Source: Elephas maximus indicus (lineage: Eukaryota; Chordata; Mammalia; Proboscidea; Elephantidae). Taken from it: DNA of 64,000 nt. This document shows positions 20,484 to 32,882 of the stretch, one piece after another. Position numbers and translations under genes: made by a program. Numbering within the stretch: the first letter of the stretch is position 1; the number at the start of each line of letters is the position of its first letter. The notes below the pieces were generated by a model. The model worked only from the letters and a program-made list of their open reading frames with translations. It was not told the DNA's origin and did no database searches. Location of the stretch: positions 30,804,768 to 30,868,767 of the forward strand of contig NC_064831.1 in the NCBI RefSeq assembly GCF_024166365.1, read 5' to 3'.

Positions 20484-23400
20484 TGAAACTGAACAATACC
20501 CTGCTCAAAAAAGACTGAGTTATAGAAGACGTTAAGAATGGAATAAAGAAATTCAGAGAATCCAATGAGAATGAAAACACTTCCTGTCAGAACCTTTGGG
20601 ACACAGCAAAAGCTGTGCTCAGAGGCCAATTTATATCAATAAATGCACACATCCAAAAAGAAGGAAGGGCCAAAAATCAAAGAATTATCCCTATAACTTG
20701 AACAAATAGAAAGAGAGCAAAAAAAGAAACCCTCAGGCACCAGAAGAAAACAAATAATAAAAATTAGACCCGAACTAAATGAAATAGAAAACACAAAACA
20801 ACTGAAAGAATTAACAAGACCAAAAGCTGGTTTTTTTTTAAATTCAACAACATTGATAAACCACTGGCCAAACTGACAAAAGAAAAACAGGAGAGGAAGC
20901 AAATAACCCAAATAAGAAATGAGATGGGCGATATTACAACAGATCCAAATGAAATTAAAAGAATCATAGCAGATTACTATGAAAAATTGTACTCCAACAA
21001 ATTTGAAAACCTAGAAGAAATGGATGAATTCCTAGAAACACACTACCTACCTAAACTAACACAAGCAGAGGTAACACAAACAAAAAAAGCAGAGGTAGAA
21101 CAACTAAATAGACCCATAGCAAAAGGAGACTGAAAAGGTAATCAAAAAAATCCCAACAAAAAAAAGCCCTGGTCAGGACGGCTTCGCTACAGAGTTCTAC
21201 CAAACTTTCAGAGAAGAGTTAACACTACTACTAAGAGTTAAGTAGTTAACACTACTACTAAAGGTATTTCAGAGTGTAGAAAAGGACGGAATACTACCAA
21301 ACTCATTCTATGAAGCCACCGTATCTCTGATACCAAAACCAAGTAGGGACACCACAAAAAAAGAAAATTATAGACCTATATCCCTCATGAACATAGATGC
21401 AAAAATCCTCAACAAAATTCTAGCCAATAGAATTCAACAATATATCAAAAAAATAATTCACCATGACCAAGTGGGATTCATACCAGGTATGCAGGGATGG
21501 TTCAACACTAGAAAAACAGCTAATGCAATCCACCACATAAATAAAACAAAAGGCAAGAATCACATGATTTTATCAATCGATGCAGAAAAGGCATTTGATA
21601 AAGTTCAACACCCATTCATGATAAAAACTCTCAGCAAAATAGGAATAGAAGGAAAATTCCTCAACATAATAAAAGGCATTTATACAAAGCCAACAGCAGC
21701 CAACATCACCCTAAATGGAGAGAGCCTGAAAGCATTCCTCTTGAGATCGGGAACCAGACAAGAATGCCCTTTATCACTGCTCTTATTCAACATTGTGCTG
21801 GAGGTCCTAGCCAGAGCAATTAGGCTAGGTAAATAAAGGGCATCCAGATTGGCAAGGAAGAAGTAAAAGTATCTCCATTTGCAGATGACATGATCTTATA
21901 CACAGAAAACCCTATGGAATCCTCAAGAAAACTACTGAAACTAATAGAAGAGTTCAGCAGAGTATTGAATCAGTTGGATTCCTCTACACCAACAAAAAGA
22001 ACATTGAAGAGGAAATCACCAAATCAATGCCATTTACAGTAGCCCCCAAGAAGATAAAATACTTAGAAATAAATCTTACCAGAAATGTAAAAGGCTTATA
22101 CAAAGAAAACTACAGCACACTTCTGCAAGACACCAAAAGAGACTTACATAAGTGGAAAAACATACCTTGCTCATGGATAGGAAGACTTAACATTATAAAA
22201 ATGTCTATTCTACCAAAAGCGATCTATACATTTAGTGCAATTCCGATCCAAATCCCAACGACATTCTTTAATGAGATGGAGAAACAAATCACCAACTTCA
22301 TATGGAAGGGAAAGAGGCCCCGGATAAATAAGGCATTACTGAAAAGAAGAACAAAGTGGGAGGCCTTGCTTTACCTGATTTTAGAACCTATTATACCACC
22401 ACAGTTGTCAAAACAGCCTGGTACTGGTACAACAACAGATACATAGACCAGTGGAACAGGATTGAGAATCCAGACATAAAGCCATCCACATATGAGCAGT
22501 TGATATTTGACAAAGGCCCCAAAACAGTGAAATGGGGAAAAGACAGTCTTTTTAACAAATGGCGCTGGTATAACTGGATAGCCATCTGCAAAAAAATGAA
22601 ACAAGACCCATACCTCACTCCATGCACAAAAACTAACTCAAAATGGATCAAAGGCCTAAATATAAAATCTAAAACGATAAAGATCATGGAAGAAAAAATA
22701 GGGACAACGTTAGGAGCTCTAATACATGGCATAAACATATAAAGAAATGTAGAAGAAAAACTAGATAACTGGAAGCTCCTAAAAATCAAACACCTATGCT
22801 CATCCAAAGACTTCACCAAAAGAGTAAAAAGACTACCCACTGACTGGGAAAAAGTTTTTAGCTATGACGTTTCCGATCAGCGCCTGATCTCTAAAATCTA
22901 CATGATGCTGCAAAAACTCAACTACAAAAAGACAACCCAATTACAAAATGGGCAAAAGGTATGAATATATGCTTCACTAAGAAGGAATTCAGGTAGCTAA
23001 CAGATACATGAGGAAATGTTCATGATCGTTAGCCATTAGAGAAATGCAGATCAAAACTACAATGAGATTTCATCTCACTCCAACAAGGCTGGCATAAATC
23101 CAAAACACACAAAATAATAAATGTTGGAGAGACTGTGGAAAGATTGGAATACTTATACACCGCTGGTGGGAATGTAAAATGGTACAACCACTTTGGAAAT
23201 TGATTTGGCGCTTCCTTTTTTTTTTTTAAAAAAAGCTAGAAATAGAACTACCATACAATCCAGCAATCCCACTCCTTGAAATATATCCTAGAGAAATAAG
23301 AGCCTTTACATGAACAGATATATGCACGCCAATGTTTATTGCAGCACTGTTTAGAATAGCAAAAAGATGGAAGCAACCAAGGTGCCCATCAATGGATGAA

Positions 23401-24638
23401 TGGATAAATAAATTATGGTATATTCACACAATGGAATACTTACTAAGCATCAATAAAGAACAGTGAGGAATCTGTGAAACATTTCATAACATGGAGAAAT
23501 CTGCAAGGCATTATGCTGAGTGAAATCAGTCAGTTGCAAACGGACAAATATTGTATAAGACCACTATTATAAGAACTTGAGAAACAGTTTAAACTGAGAA
23601 GAAACCATTCTTTTGTGGTTACAAGAGGGGGGAGGGAGGAAGAGTGGGAGAAGAATATTCACTAATTAGATAGTAGTTAAGAACTCCTTTAGGTGAAGGG
23701 AAAGACAACACACAATACAGGGGAGGTCAGCACAACTGAACTAAACCGAAAGCAAAGAAGTTTCCTGAATAAACTGAATGCTTCAAAGGCCAGTGTAGCA
23801 GGGGCAGGGGTTTGGGGACCATGGTTTCAGGGGACATCTAAGTCAGTTGGCATAATAAAATCTATTAAGAAAACATTCTGTATCCCACTTTGAAGAGTGG
23901 TGTCTGGGGTCTTAAACGCTAGCAAGCAGCCATCTCAGATGCATCAATTGATTTCAGCCCACCTGGATCAAAGGAGAATGAAGAACACCAAGGACAGAAG
24001 GCAATTACGAGCCCAAGGGACAGAAAGGGCCACATAAACCAGAGACTACATCACCCTGAGACCAGGAGAACTAGATGGTGCCCGGCTACTACCAATGACT
24101 GCCATGACAGGGAACACAACAGCGAACCCCTGAGGGAGCAGGAGAGCAGTGGGATGCAGACCCCAAATTCTCATAAAAAGACCAGACTTAATGGTCTGAC
24201 TGAGCCAAGAAGGACCCTGGTGGTCATGGCCCCCAGACCCTCTGTTGGCCCAGGACATGAACCATTCCCAAAGCCAACTCTTCAGACATGGATTGGTGTG
24301 GACAATGGGTTGGAGAGGGATGCTGGTGAGGAGTGAGCTTCTTGGATCAGGTGGACACTTGAGACCATGTTGGCATCTCCTGCCTGGAGGGGAGATGGGA
24401 GGGTGGAGGGGGTTAAAGCTGGAGGAATAGACACTAAAAGAGAGAGTGGAGGGAGAGAGCAGGCTGTCTCATTAAAAAAAAAAAAGATTTTTTTTTTTTT
24501 TAATTAGGGGGAGAGTAATTGGGAGTATGTAAAAAAAAAATGTAGCAAGGTGTATATAAGTTTTTGTGTGAGAGACTGACTTGATTTGTAAACTTTCACT
24601 TAAAGCCCAATAAAAATTATTAAAAAAAAAAAAAAAAA
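20484..24638 (+). mobile_element. 5'-truncated L1, ORF2 and 3' UTR with poly(A)
   Basis: It starts inside ORF2 (AACAATACCCTGCTCAAAA) and runs through RT, the C-terminal region and a lineage-specific 3' UTR (23640-24620) to AATAAAAATTATT and a poly(A) run. An 8-bp direct repeat AGATAACA at 20476-20483 and 24639-24646 is a plausible target-site duplication. ORF2 is broken by several frameshifts, so it is dead but fairly young-looking. Confidence 0.93.
20500..23480 (+). pseudogene. L1 ORF2 remnant (reverse transcriptase)
   Basis: Open pieces lie in different frames: 20924-21133, 21387-21836, 22027-22446 and 22356-22742. The second reads the conserved [19 protein letters not shown] and [15 protein letters not shown] motifs. 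The catalytic FADD is intact at 21878-21889 but out of frame with the preceding piece. The endonuclease domain is absent because of 5' truncation. A short duplication (GTTAAGTAGTTAACACTACTA) at 21236-21260 adds a frame break. Confidence 0.88.
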
Positions 24639-24646
24639 AGATAACA

Positions 24647-25094
24647 GCATACAGTTAAGAGCTGTTTCCATGTCATTCCCTACTCCAATGAGGAAACACC
24701 AAAAAAAGATCCAGAATTTTATCTGTCAACTCTTGGAGTAGTTTGCAGAGATTTTTGCTCTGCTCCTACACTGTAAACAGAATAGCTAAGAAAATTTCAT
24801 ACAGCTCACATAATAATTGGTTACTAAATAAGTAAGGAAATAAAACAAATAAAACAACAAAAAGACTCAGACCTGTGTACTGCAGCCGTATTAATTGCTT
24901 ATAATTACTGTAAAGTTAGAAAATCATAAACTACTGGTTGGGAAAAGAAGACTCATGTGTAAGTAATACCACAAGACAGTAATCATTAATTAGTCCTACT
25001 CTAACTTTAAAATTTTAATTAAAAAGTGCCGGAAAAGACATACTAAGAAATATCTGTCTACCTACTCACATAGTTAATGTTAGTGTTACTTTAT
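24647..25094. other. Unique-looking intergenic DNA
   Basis: AT-rich, no recognised gene or repeat. Confidence 0.35.
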
Positions 25095-25580
25095 CTGCTT
25101 CAGATTTCTGTATATGTGTATCTCCTTTGCTTTTCTTAGTTTATTCCTAAGTAGTTTATGTTTAGTTACTGCAATAAATGGGATATTTTCCCTTTTTAAT
25201 TTCCTGATTTTTACTATAGAGAAAAGTTTGTGGCTTTGACTTTGTTTTGTATCTAATCACATCACCAAAGTTTATTATTAATTCAAGTACGTTTTCTAGT
25301 ATACAATCATATCATCTGCAAATAGAGATAAGTTAATCTTTTTGTTCCTTTTCTTTATTCCCATTGTTTTATTATTCTTGTGCCTACCTGAAGACCGTGA
25401 AAATATTCCTCTATATTTTCTTCTACTAGTTTAAAAGTTTTGTTTTTATATTTAAATTTATTTTTGTGTGTGGTGTTAAGCCAGGCTTTAATCTTATTTT
25501 TCCTATAGGGAAAATCCACACCATATATTGACCAATTTACTGTTCTGAAATACCTTTTCTATTATACAAGTTCCTGTACC
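25095..25580 (-). mobile_element. Old L1 ORF2 fragments in rearranged order
   Basis: Reverse-oriented pieces: TTTATTCCTAAGTAGTTTATG (25140), ATATCATCTGCAAATAGAG (25310), then TTATTTTTGTGTGTGGTG (25461). In an intact L1 (compare 57800-58580 here) the last block should lie left of the first two, so two fragments or a rearrangement are present. Confidence 0.55.
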
Positions 25581-26069
25581 TGCACCCAGAGGCAGTGCTG
25601 GGAAAAAGTTCAAATATACAATGTCTGAGTAATTACCAAGAAGAATTTGTTTTAAAGCAAACAGCACTTGCATTGAAATGAAAAGATTAAGGTTTTTATT
25701 TGTTTTTCTGTTGCTTAATGGAAATGGAAATGGCAGCTTGTGGACAAGTAAAATTTAAATTTTGGGGGAAAAAAAGTATGTTTCTGCACTCCTAAATTGT
25801 ATTGTGTAAAATTTAAATCTTCTGTAAGGCTAATCACCTTTTACAGTACCTACTTAGTGTGTGGAATTTCAGCTTTGAGTCTTTTTCTTCCAGATTTGAT
25901 CATTGTCCTCCAGAATCAATTATTTTGTTAAAGAAATCATACCAAAGCCTAGGCAGTCCACACTGGTCTTAGCCAGTTCATTTAGTCACTCAGGGGGCTT
26001 ACACAAATAGAGCTGATCCAAGCTCAGTGACTCTAAAGGCTGTAGTGAGAACAAATGACTGTTTATCCA
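25581..26069. other. Unique-looking intergenic DNA
   Basis: Nothing recognised. Confidence 0.3.
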
Positions 26070-26490
26070 GCAAGGGTCTACTTAGCTGTTTACCCTGGAC
26101 ACTGAACATTTACTGGTGACAGTGAAAAAATCATCCCTGCACACATGGAATTGACAGCCTAGTGACTCAAATTAAAATGGAACTGCGATAAATACTCTGA
26201 AGGAGTCGTACCTGCTTCCATAAAATTGTATAACATGGGGAATTTGACCTAGTTACAAGGCCAGGGAAGGAGTCACTGAAGAAATATCAGGAGCTGAGAC
26301 CTGAGATTTGAATGATAAATAGCAGTTAACTAGGCAAGAAAGGCAGGGGGAGGAGACAATCTGGGCAAAGGCTTTGAGAAGAAGGGAGACTGAATGAGTT
26401 AAGAAACTGAAAGAAAGCACCTAGGGTGAGGGAGAGTGTGCTGATATAAGTAGAGGCCAAGCCTTGCGTGGACTGGCCCATAATTAGGGT
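26070..26490 (-). mobile_element. L2 LINE fragment
   Basis: Reverse L2 order: GAATTGACAGCCTAGTG, AAGGAGTCACTGAAGAA, AGCTGAGACCTGAGATTTGAATG, GGCAAAGGCTTTGAGAAG. Confidence 0.6.
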
Positions 26491-26514
26491 AGGGTAAGAA
26501 TTAAACACACACAC

Positions 26515-26712
26515 ACAAACCCATTGCTGTCGAGTCCAACTTATAGCGACCCTATACAGCAGAGTAAAACTGTCCCATAAGGTTCCCAAGGTTGTACTCT
26601 TTACAGAATCAGACTGTCACTTCTTTCTCCCATGGAGTAGCTGGTGGGTTCATACTGCTGACCTTTTGGTTAGCAGCCAAGCTCTTAACCACCGTGCCAC
26701 CAGGGCTTCTCT
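26515..26712 (-). mobile_element. AfroSINE type A, long form
   Basis: CCCATTGCTGTCGAGTCC through TACTCTTTACAGAATCAGAC (the extra block of the long form) to TTAACCACCGTGCCACCAGG. It follows an AC microsatellite at 26504-26517. Confidence 0.9.
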
Positions 26713-27474
26713 CGGTAAGCATTAGCTATTTTATTTATAGGGGAAAAACACAGGAGGAAAGGAAAAAGTCTTCCCATCTTCATTTTCCAAAGACCTGGGC
26801 CACTGGCTAAATAGTGGACTCAGGACATAGGCAAAAAATTAGAAAGTAGAGTTTGGGGAAAGTGGAGTTTCCTCCCCAAATTAAAAAAGATCCTCCCCAA
26901 GTGTGGGGAGAAAAAAGGTAGAGAAAGAAAGGCCGTGAGGAGAAAAGAGATCAGTGGGGCCCACAGTAATGAGGAAGATTACAGTCAAGGTCACTGAGAG
27001 GGAAATTATTTGAAGGTCAAGGCATGGCAGCTGAGTTGGTTCTGCAGGTGGTCCAGCCGCACTGAAATGAGCAGTGTCTGTTGCCCCAGCCTGGGGCTTG
27101 CATCAGTGCACCTCCCTCCTCAAGGATCTGTGGGAGGACCTCCTTTAATAGTAGCCAGTAATTTTCTGGGTGACCACCTTGCAGAAATGATTCCAGCCTT
27201 GGCCCCAAGACCTTGGAGGATCATCTCCACTTACCCCATGTGGGCAACCTACTTTTATCTAAGAGAATAATGGTGGGGCCCTGGAGACCTGGGGGTGAGA
27301 GGGGTATCCTGCTATACCTGAACTTGGAGCAGGATCTGAACCATGCCCATTTAAGGATCCTGTAACTGCCCCACCCACCACGCACACTCAGTGGTGAAAT
27401 TATTTCCTTTAGGCTAATAATGTAAATTATAACCTAGAAGAAATGAGAGTATATATAGAAAAAAGAGAAAAGGT
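26713..27474. other. Intergenic DNA, no firm feature
   Basis: A purine-rich part at 26740-26960, then moderately GC-rich sequence. The 86-codon plus-strand frame at 27010-27270 resembles no known protein. Confidence 0.3.
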
Positions 27475-27652
27475 CTTGTTGTTAATTGCTGTTGAGTCAA
27501 CTCCCATGTGTGCAAACTAGCGCTGCTCCATAGGGTTTTCAAGGCTGTCACCTTTTGAATGCAGATTGTCAGGCCTGTCTTCCAAGGCACCTCCAGGTGA
27601 GTTCGCACCACCAACCTTTAGGGCTGGTAATCCAGTAGCACCAGGGACTCCA
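27475..27652 (-). mobile_element. AfroSINE type B
   Basis: TTGCTGTTGAGTCAACTCC at the 3' end, TGCAGATTGTCAGGCCTG and CTTCCAAGGCACCTCCAGG in the body, ending at the head with CACCAGGGACTCC. Confidence 0.85.
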
Positions 27653-28349
27653 AATAAGGTCATACTCTAAGCCATATATCTTTACAAAACACTAAAATAG
27701 ATTTTTAACAGTCTTGTGTTAATATTCTTGATTCCCTTTCTGCCACTTCTCTATAAATGTTTATTAATATAGTGTGTAATAAGGAAGCACAGACTGAACA
27801 ACCATCAGAGTTCTCCTGATTCTCTGCTTTGAAGTGTGGTTTTCCTGGGGAGCTTGAATTATGTCAGGCCAAGGCTCTCAAATGACCTCTTGGGAATTAG
27901 CACCCTACCTGGAGAGTAAAGCACCCTCAATGCTATTAGAAAATAGGTAAAAATAAGCTACCTGAAAGCTATGCATTTTAAGATTTGAGCCTCAAAACAC
28001 AGCTGGGGGAGAAGGGGAAACAAAAGGCTAGAGAAATTTTTAGGAAGGTTTCCTTCTTATCTAGCATAATGACAAGGCTGGGGGTTAGGTGTCAAGAAGG
28101 AAAAGTAACATAAAATCCTTTATATTTTAGGAAGTGAAGCCCAACAGATAAGTTCCTTTAATTTTTTTATTTTGGATATTTTCTTTGATGTTTTAATCAT
28201 ATTCTGCAACTATCTTTAGCATAAAAAATAGAAAATATATTTCAGAATTATTAGCAACCCCTCCAAATCCTGTTATCACTTTCTCAGATAGAGTGTTCTT
28301 CTCTGCTTTATAGGCATATTAAATAGGGGCAAAACAAAACAAAAAAGAC
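27653..28349. other. Unique-looking intergenic DNA
   Basis: Nothing recognised. Confidence 0.3.
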
Positions 28350-28400
28350 AACAAAACCCATTGCCCTTGAGTCGATTCTGACTCCCAGTGACCCTAATTA
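28350..28400 (-). mobile_element. AfroSINE 3'-end scrap
   Basis: AACCCATTGCCCTTGAGTCG followed by ATTCTGACTCCCAGTGACC, about 50 bp, heavily 5'-truncated. Confidence 0.75.
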
Positions 28401-29087
28401 CTTTTATTCAAAACTTGCTTTTTCCATTTCACCCTGCTCCATCCCCACCTGATTTAATTAGCAAGAAGCCAGGATTTAAAAAAATTGACTTTTTCCCCAC
28501 ATAATGCTCCAGGTTAGAAGACAGTTCTTTTCATTTTTATTTCTGTAAGAAATTTTCCCACCCACAAACTCAGATAACTTTTTTTTCAATCATTTGTGTG
28601 GTAGACACAAACCTACTGAACAGGTGAAAACTTCGTTGAGTGTGAGAAAGGTACCGTTCCTAATTAACTGCCCAGAGAATGGCTTCACTGTGCGGCAATC
28701 AGTTAAGTGCTTCTAGTGGGTTTTGTGGGGACTGAGGGAAATGATACCAATTGGGCAAACTAGAAAGCTAACACGTTTTAATGACTTAGCAGCCCCCCTC
28801 CTTAGAGGACTCCAGATGTTCAAAGCTCTCAAGAGCAACTCTAGAAATCCTTGTCAAGTTTTCATAGACCCCTGAGATCATTATTTAAGTTTAGCCTGTG
28901 TGGTTTTTCTTTTTTTTCAATTTCTTTTTAACTTTGAGATTGTTAAAGGTAGAGATTTTTTTATTTGATTGTTTACTTTGAAATACATTAAAAAAGTGTA
29001 TGGAAACATGAGACATGTACTTGGAATAAATATAATTTGGAAGTGTCTCCATCTCTTATTAAACTAAGGGTAGTGGGTGGGAAAGAA
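28401..29087. other. Unique-looking intergenic DNA
   Basis: Nothing recognised. Confidence 0.3.
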
Positions 29088-29396
29088 GCCCTGGGGGCAC
29101 AGTGGTTAAAGCACTCTGCTGCTAACCAAAAGGTCAGCATTTTGAACCGACCAGTCACTCTGGGGGAGAAAGATGTGACAGTCTGTTTCTGTGAAAATTA
29201 GAGCCTTGGGAACCCTATGGGGCAGTTCTACTCTGTCCTACAGGGTCGCCATGAGTCAGGATCGACAAAGGCACACAGCGACAACAGTGGATGGGAGAAG
29301 TAAAGCAGGCAATGGAAACCCATGGATCACAATGACCTGGCTTCATTGCCCATGGGTTGCCATGAGTTGGGGCTCACTTGAGGGCAGCTAACAACA
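29088..29396 (+). mobile_element. AfroSINE type A, long form, with a second SINE/RTE tail
   Basis: The head AAGCCCTGGGGGCACAGTGG, the long-form block GAGAAAGATGTGACAGTCTG and a first tail ending near 29287 are followed by about 100 bp. That part ends in another tail: TTGCCATGAGTTGGGGCTC and GGCAGCTAACAACAACAG. Confidence 0.85.
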
Positions 29397-30194
29397 ACAG
29401 CCAACGGAAATGCCATGCTTTCTCATCTCAAAATTTTGAGTATTCAAATAAAGATTTGGATTTTTTCCAGAAAAAGAACATGCATGCAACGTCTACTTAA
29501 AATTCCAGGAGATTCACTGATTAAAAGCCTCTGCTTCATTTAGCTACCGCTTTTAAAGTCTTCATTATTAGAAGTTGTACAAAATGCTGAAAAGAAAAAA
29601 AATCTCAGTGTCTGGGAAGATTTAGGCAGCATCTCATATTTCCACACTCCCCCACCCCCTTTTTTTAAAGTGCTTCAGTGTTATCAAATACTTCAGGAAT
29701 GTTTAATAGAATTTGTTTTCTAAATTTATATTTAAATTAGCTGTGTTACATACAGGTTTAAGCAATTTAGTCTTCCTTTGCGCTTCTGTGGCACATTATT
29801 TTTAACTTTCGCCTTTGCATGTTATTTTTAACACCTTGTGTATTCTTGTAAGGAATTAACTCCCCTTGCCAAATCCAATTAATAAATAGAACTCAGTTCT
29901 CTGAGGCTTGGTGCTCTGGAAGCTGAACACAGAGACTGGAATTAGCAACAGGCCGAAACCCCATAACCAGGACTCCCTCTTTGCCACTATTTGATATTAT
30001 GACCCAATGAAGCATTAGAAACATGAATCTAAAAACTAAAGACTACAGATCCAACCTAATCTAACCTCTAAGCAATGACATGTTTTTTGGTTTTGAAGCA
30101 TAGAAAATAATAATTCAGTTGTACAATCACTATCGGTCAAGCTGTCTCTGAACTGGGAACAGAACTGTCACATAAAGGTAGAATGTTATTTTGA
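29397..30194. other. Intergenic DNA with one short shared repeat
   Basis: Mostly unrecognised. Positions 29850-29895 (GGAATTAACTCCCCTTGCC ... AATAAATAGAACT) match 17364-17408 closely. Confidence 0.35.
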
Positions 30195-30550
30195 GGGACC
30201 TCTCCGCTAATGTATTGTTAGGTACTGAGAGAGGATACTCAGGGGTTAAAGACCTGCTTCCATCTGGGATTTTACCACCTAGTTGGGAAGCCAGGAAACC
30301 CTTGTGGGGTAGTGGTTAAGCACTACGGCTGCTAACCGAAAGGCTGGCAGTTCAAATCCACCAGGTGCTCCTTGGAAACTCTATGGGGCAGTTCAACTCC
30401 AGCCTACAGGGTCACTATGAGTTGGTATTCACTCAACAGCAATAGGTTTGGTTTGGGAAGTCAAGATAAACATACTGACGATAGAAGCCATTATACACTA
30501 AGTTTCAAATCACTGTGACCGAAGAATTCCAGGAGTTCAGAGAATAAAGA
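30195..30550 (-). mobile_element. Probable L2 fragment split by an AfroSINE
   Basis: GGTTAAAGACCTGCTTCCATC and CACCTAGTTGGGAAG on the left, and AGATAAACATACTGACG on the right, resemble reverse L2. Confidence 0.45.
30294..30457 (+). mobile_element. AfroSINE type A
   Basis: GGAAACCCTTGTGGGGTAG to CAACAGCAATAGGTTTGG. GGGAAGYCA on both sides (30286-30293 and about 30458-30466) may be the target duplication. Confidence 0.9.
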
Positions 30551-30940
30551 GGTTGATGTGAGCTGCTGTATTCAGGGAACTCTGCCTGAAGAGGCCCCAG
30601 GCCCAGACAGGTGAAGCACAGGAACAAACACCAGGCACGGAAAACCAGCAAAGGAACTGAGGTGAGAACTAGGCATTTTGAAAAAAGTTTCTAGAGGCTT
30701 TTTAATGTGATATTTTATGTGCTGCATGTAAGGAAGAAATAAGTGTACATTTACAATATTTCCAAATGTAGATTGTAGAAGATGAGTCCGTGGATTCCCC
30801 AAGGGATCGTGTGTGTTGGAGATAAAACTGCAAAACTCCACCCTTGCTCGCATAGAGCGCCCATGAGAAAATGCACCTTCCTGTTCTCCACTAGGAGCCC
30901 CAGCTCTGTCTTCAGAATTTATCCTAAATAAGCTAGTCTA
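30551..30940. other. Unique-looking intergenic DNA
   Basis: Nothing recognised. A 93-codon minus-strand frame at 30572-30853 has no recognisable similarity. Confidence 0.3.
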
Positions 30941-31104
30941 AAAAAAACCAAAATTGTTGTGGCCGAGTCGATGTGGACTCATAGTGACCTTAAAGGACAG
31001 AGTAGAACTGCCCCATAGGTTTTCCAAGGAGCAGCTGGTGGATTCCAACTGCTGACATTTTTGGTTAGCAGCTGAGCTCTTAACCACTGCACCACCAGGG
31101 ATCC
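30941..31104 (-). mobile_element. AfroSINE type A
   Basis: AAAAACCAAAATTGTTGTGG at the 3' end to TTAACCACTGCACCACCAGG at the head. Confidence 0.9.
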
Positions 31105-31712
31105 TGAGCTACTCTGGTGGAGAATTTTTCTGGTATTTTTCCAGTTAATCTAATCACACAGCTTTTAGAATGTTTCTCTTTTCAGTTTGCTTTGTGCTTC
31201 CACCAACATGTGGTCCAAATCACTGCTTCTTCTTGATGGTGGTGATAATTATAGAAGCTTTTTCTTAGTGATTCCTTCCATAAATACAAAAGGAAATGTT
31301 AGACAAGACTGAGCTCATACTTCTATAAGATATCTAGGGTGGGGTTGGATGAAAGGAACAAGTAGGAAATACCAGAGTCCAAAAGAGCACTGAGGTCAAG
31401 AGAATTATTTTGGGAGTTAGAAGTTTATAGTAAGCATTCTAAGGAGTGGTTGGAAAGACACTTGGCTCATGTTACTTCTTGTTTCTTGCCACAGCGGCAG
31501 CAAGTTGGCTCAAAAAGAGCACACTTCTGTCTGCACCACAGGGTTTGAAGAAAGAGCAAACCTCCTCTCTGCTAAACCTAATTTTTGGTTTACTTTCCAG
31601 TAATTCAGTTTCGTAGTAACTTTAACCAACTTTAATATAAAAGTTATTTTAAATAGTGTCTGTCTTCAAAGTAGTCCACACTCCTCCCCACAAATCCAAA
31701 CCACTAACACTT
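31105..31712. other. Unique-looking intergenic DNA
   Basis: Nothing recognised. Confidence 0.3.
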
Positions 31713-32041
31713 TGTTGTTGTGGTTAATTGCCATCGAATCGGCCCTAACGCACAGCAAACCCACCCCATGCACAACGGAACAACATGCTGCGCATTCGAG
31801 GGTGAGACCATTGTGATCCGTAGGCTTTTTATTAACTGATTATTGGAAGTCGATCACCAGGCATTTCTTCCTTGTCTATCTCAGTTTGGAGGCTCGACTG
31901 CAACTTGTTCAGCATCATAACAACATGCAAACCTCCAGCGACAGATGGGCGAGGGATGCACATGAGGTGCGTTGGTCTGGAACTGAACCAAGTTCTGCCA
32001 CATGGGAAGCAAGAATTCTACCAACGAACCACCAGTGCCTC
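31713..32041 (-). mobile_element. tRNA-Gly-headed SINE, full length
   Basis: Read on the minus strand it starts GAGGCACTGGTGGTTCGTTGG and TAGAATTCTTGCTTCCC, closely matching tRNA-Gly (GCC) through the D-arm and anticodon arm, then GGTTCAGTTCC at the B-box. The body (GTTATGATGCTGAACAAG, AAATGCCTGGTGATCGACTTC) and the tail (CGATTCGATGGCAATTAACC, then AACAACAA) follow. The tail is shared with RTE and AfroSINE. Confidence 0.88.
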
Positions 32042-32042
32042 A

Positions 32043-32262
32043 TAACCAGTTGTTGTCAAGTCATTTTCAACTCATGCAAACCTCACGTGCATCCGAGTAG
32101 AACTGTACTCTGTAGGGTTTTCAGTGGCTGATTTTTCAGAAGTAGATGGCTATTAAATTAGAACTTCTTACACAGAATGCTGTCTTTCAAGGCGCCTCTG
32201 GGTGGACTAAAACCCTCCAACATGGTCAAGTGCATCAACCATTTGCACCACTCAGGGACTTA
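32043..32262 (-). mobile_element. AfroSINE type B
   Basis: CAGTTGTTGTCAAGTCATTT, then CTTTCAAGGCGCCTCTGGG and, at the head, CACCACTCAGGGACTT. It abuts the tRNA-Gly SINE. Confidence 0.85.
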
Positions 32263-32269
32263 AAGCTCC

Positions 32270-32330
32270 ATTGAAACTGGGTTGCTATGAGTTGAAAATC
32301 GACTCAATGGCACCTAACAACAACAAATTG
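32270..32330 (+). mobile_element. SINE/RTE 3'-tail scrap
   Basis: GGGTTGCTATGAGTTGAAAATC then CACCTAACAACAACAAA. About 60 bp of the shared tail in plus orientation. Confidence 0.75.
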
Positions 32331-32469
32331 TGTTATTAATAAGGTTTTATGTAAGAAAAAAAAATCATTGAGTTATCCCTGAGGAGCCAGGGGTAGCTTG
32401 ATTTTTGTATGGAAATGACTAGTTTTCTCATTGTCTCACAAACCTCTTTCTGCTCTTAATAGTAATAGT

Positions 32470-32640
32470 AGTGCTATCTACCTATGTCAGGTGCTTACAA
32501 TGTACCAGGTACTGTGCCAAGCTCTTTATGTTTATTATTTCATGTAACACTCCCATAGCAGTAACCCTGTGAGGCAGATGTAATTTTCCCAGTTTTGTAA
32601 GTGGGGAAAACAGTAAATGGTCGAGCTAGGGTTCATAGTC
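32470..32640 (-). mobile_element. MIR SINE
   Basis: Reverse MIR: TACCAGGTACTGTGCCAAGC, AACCCTGTGAGGCAGATG, TTCCCAGTTTTGTAAGTGG. Confidence 0.8.
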
Positions 32641-32679
32641 TTTGGAGGATGCCTGTAAGTCCATTCTTAGCTATGTATC

Positions 32680-32840
32680 TGCCATTTCTGGAATGCCCTT
32701 CCCACTCCACTCTGCCCATTGAAATTTATTGAAAGCCAAGCCTAAATCCTGAGTCTTCTAGTGATGTTTCTACTGTCTACATTGACTTCTTCAGTCTCTA
32801 AACTCCTAAAACCTTTCTTAATTTAACTCAGAAGATCAGC
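32680..32840 (+). mobile_element. Probable L2 fragment
   Basis: TCTGGAATGCCCTTCCCAC, then GAAAGCCAAGCCTAAATCC and TCTAAACTCCTAAAACC follow L2 order. Confidence 0.45.
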
Positions 32841-32882
32841 ACATTGTAAAACATGGAATAGTAGAGATTCCACAGCCTAATA

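Noticed and set aside
27010-27270. 86-codon open frame
   Set aside because: No recognisable domain; a chance frame in moderately GC-rich DNA.
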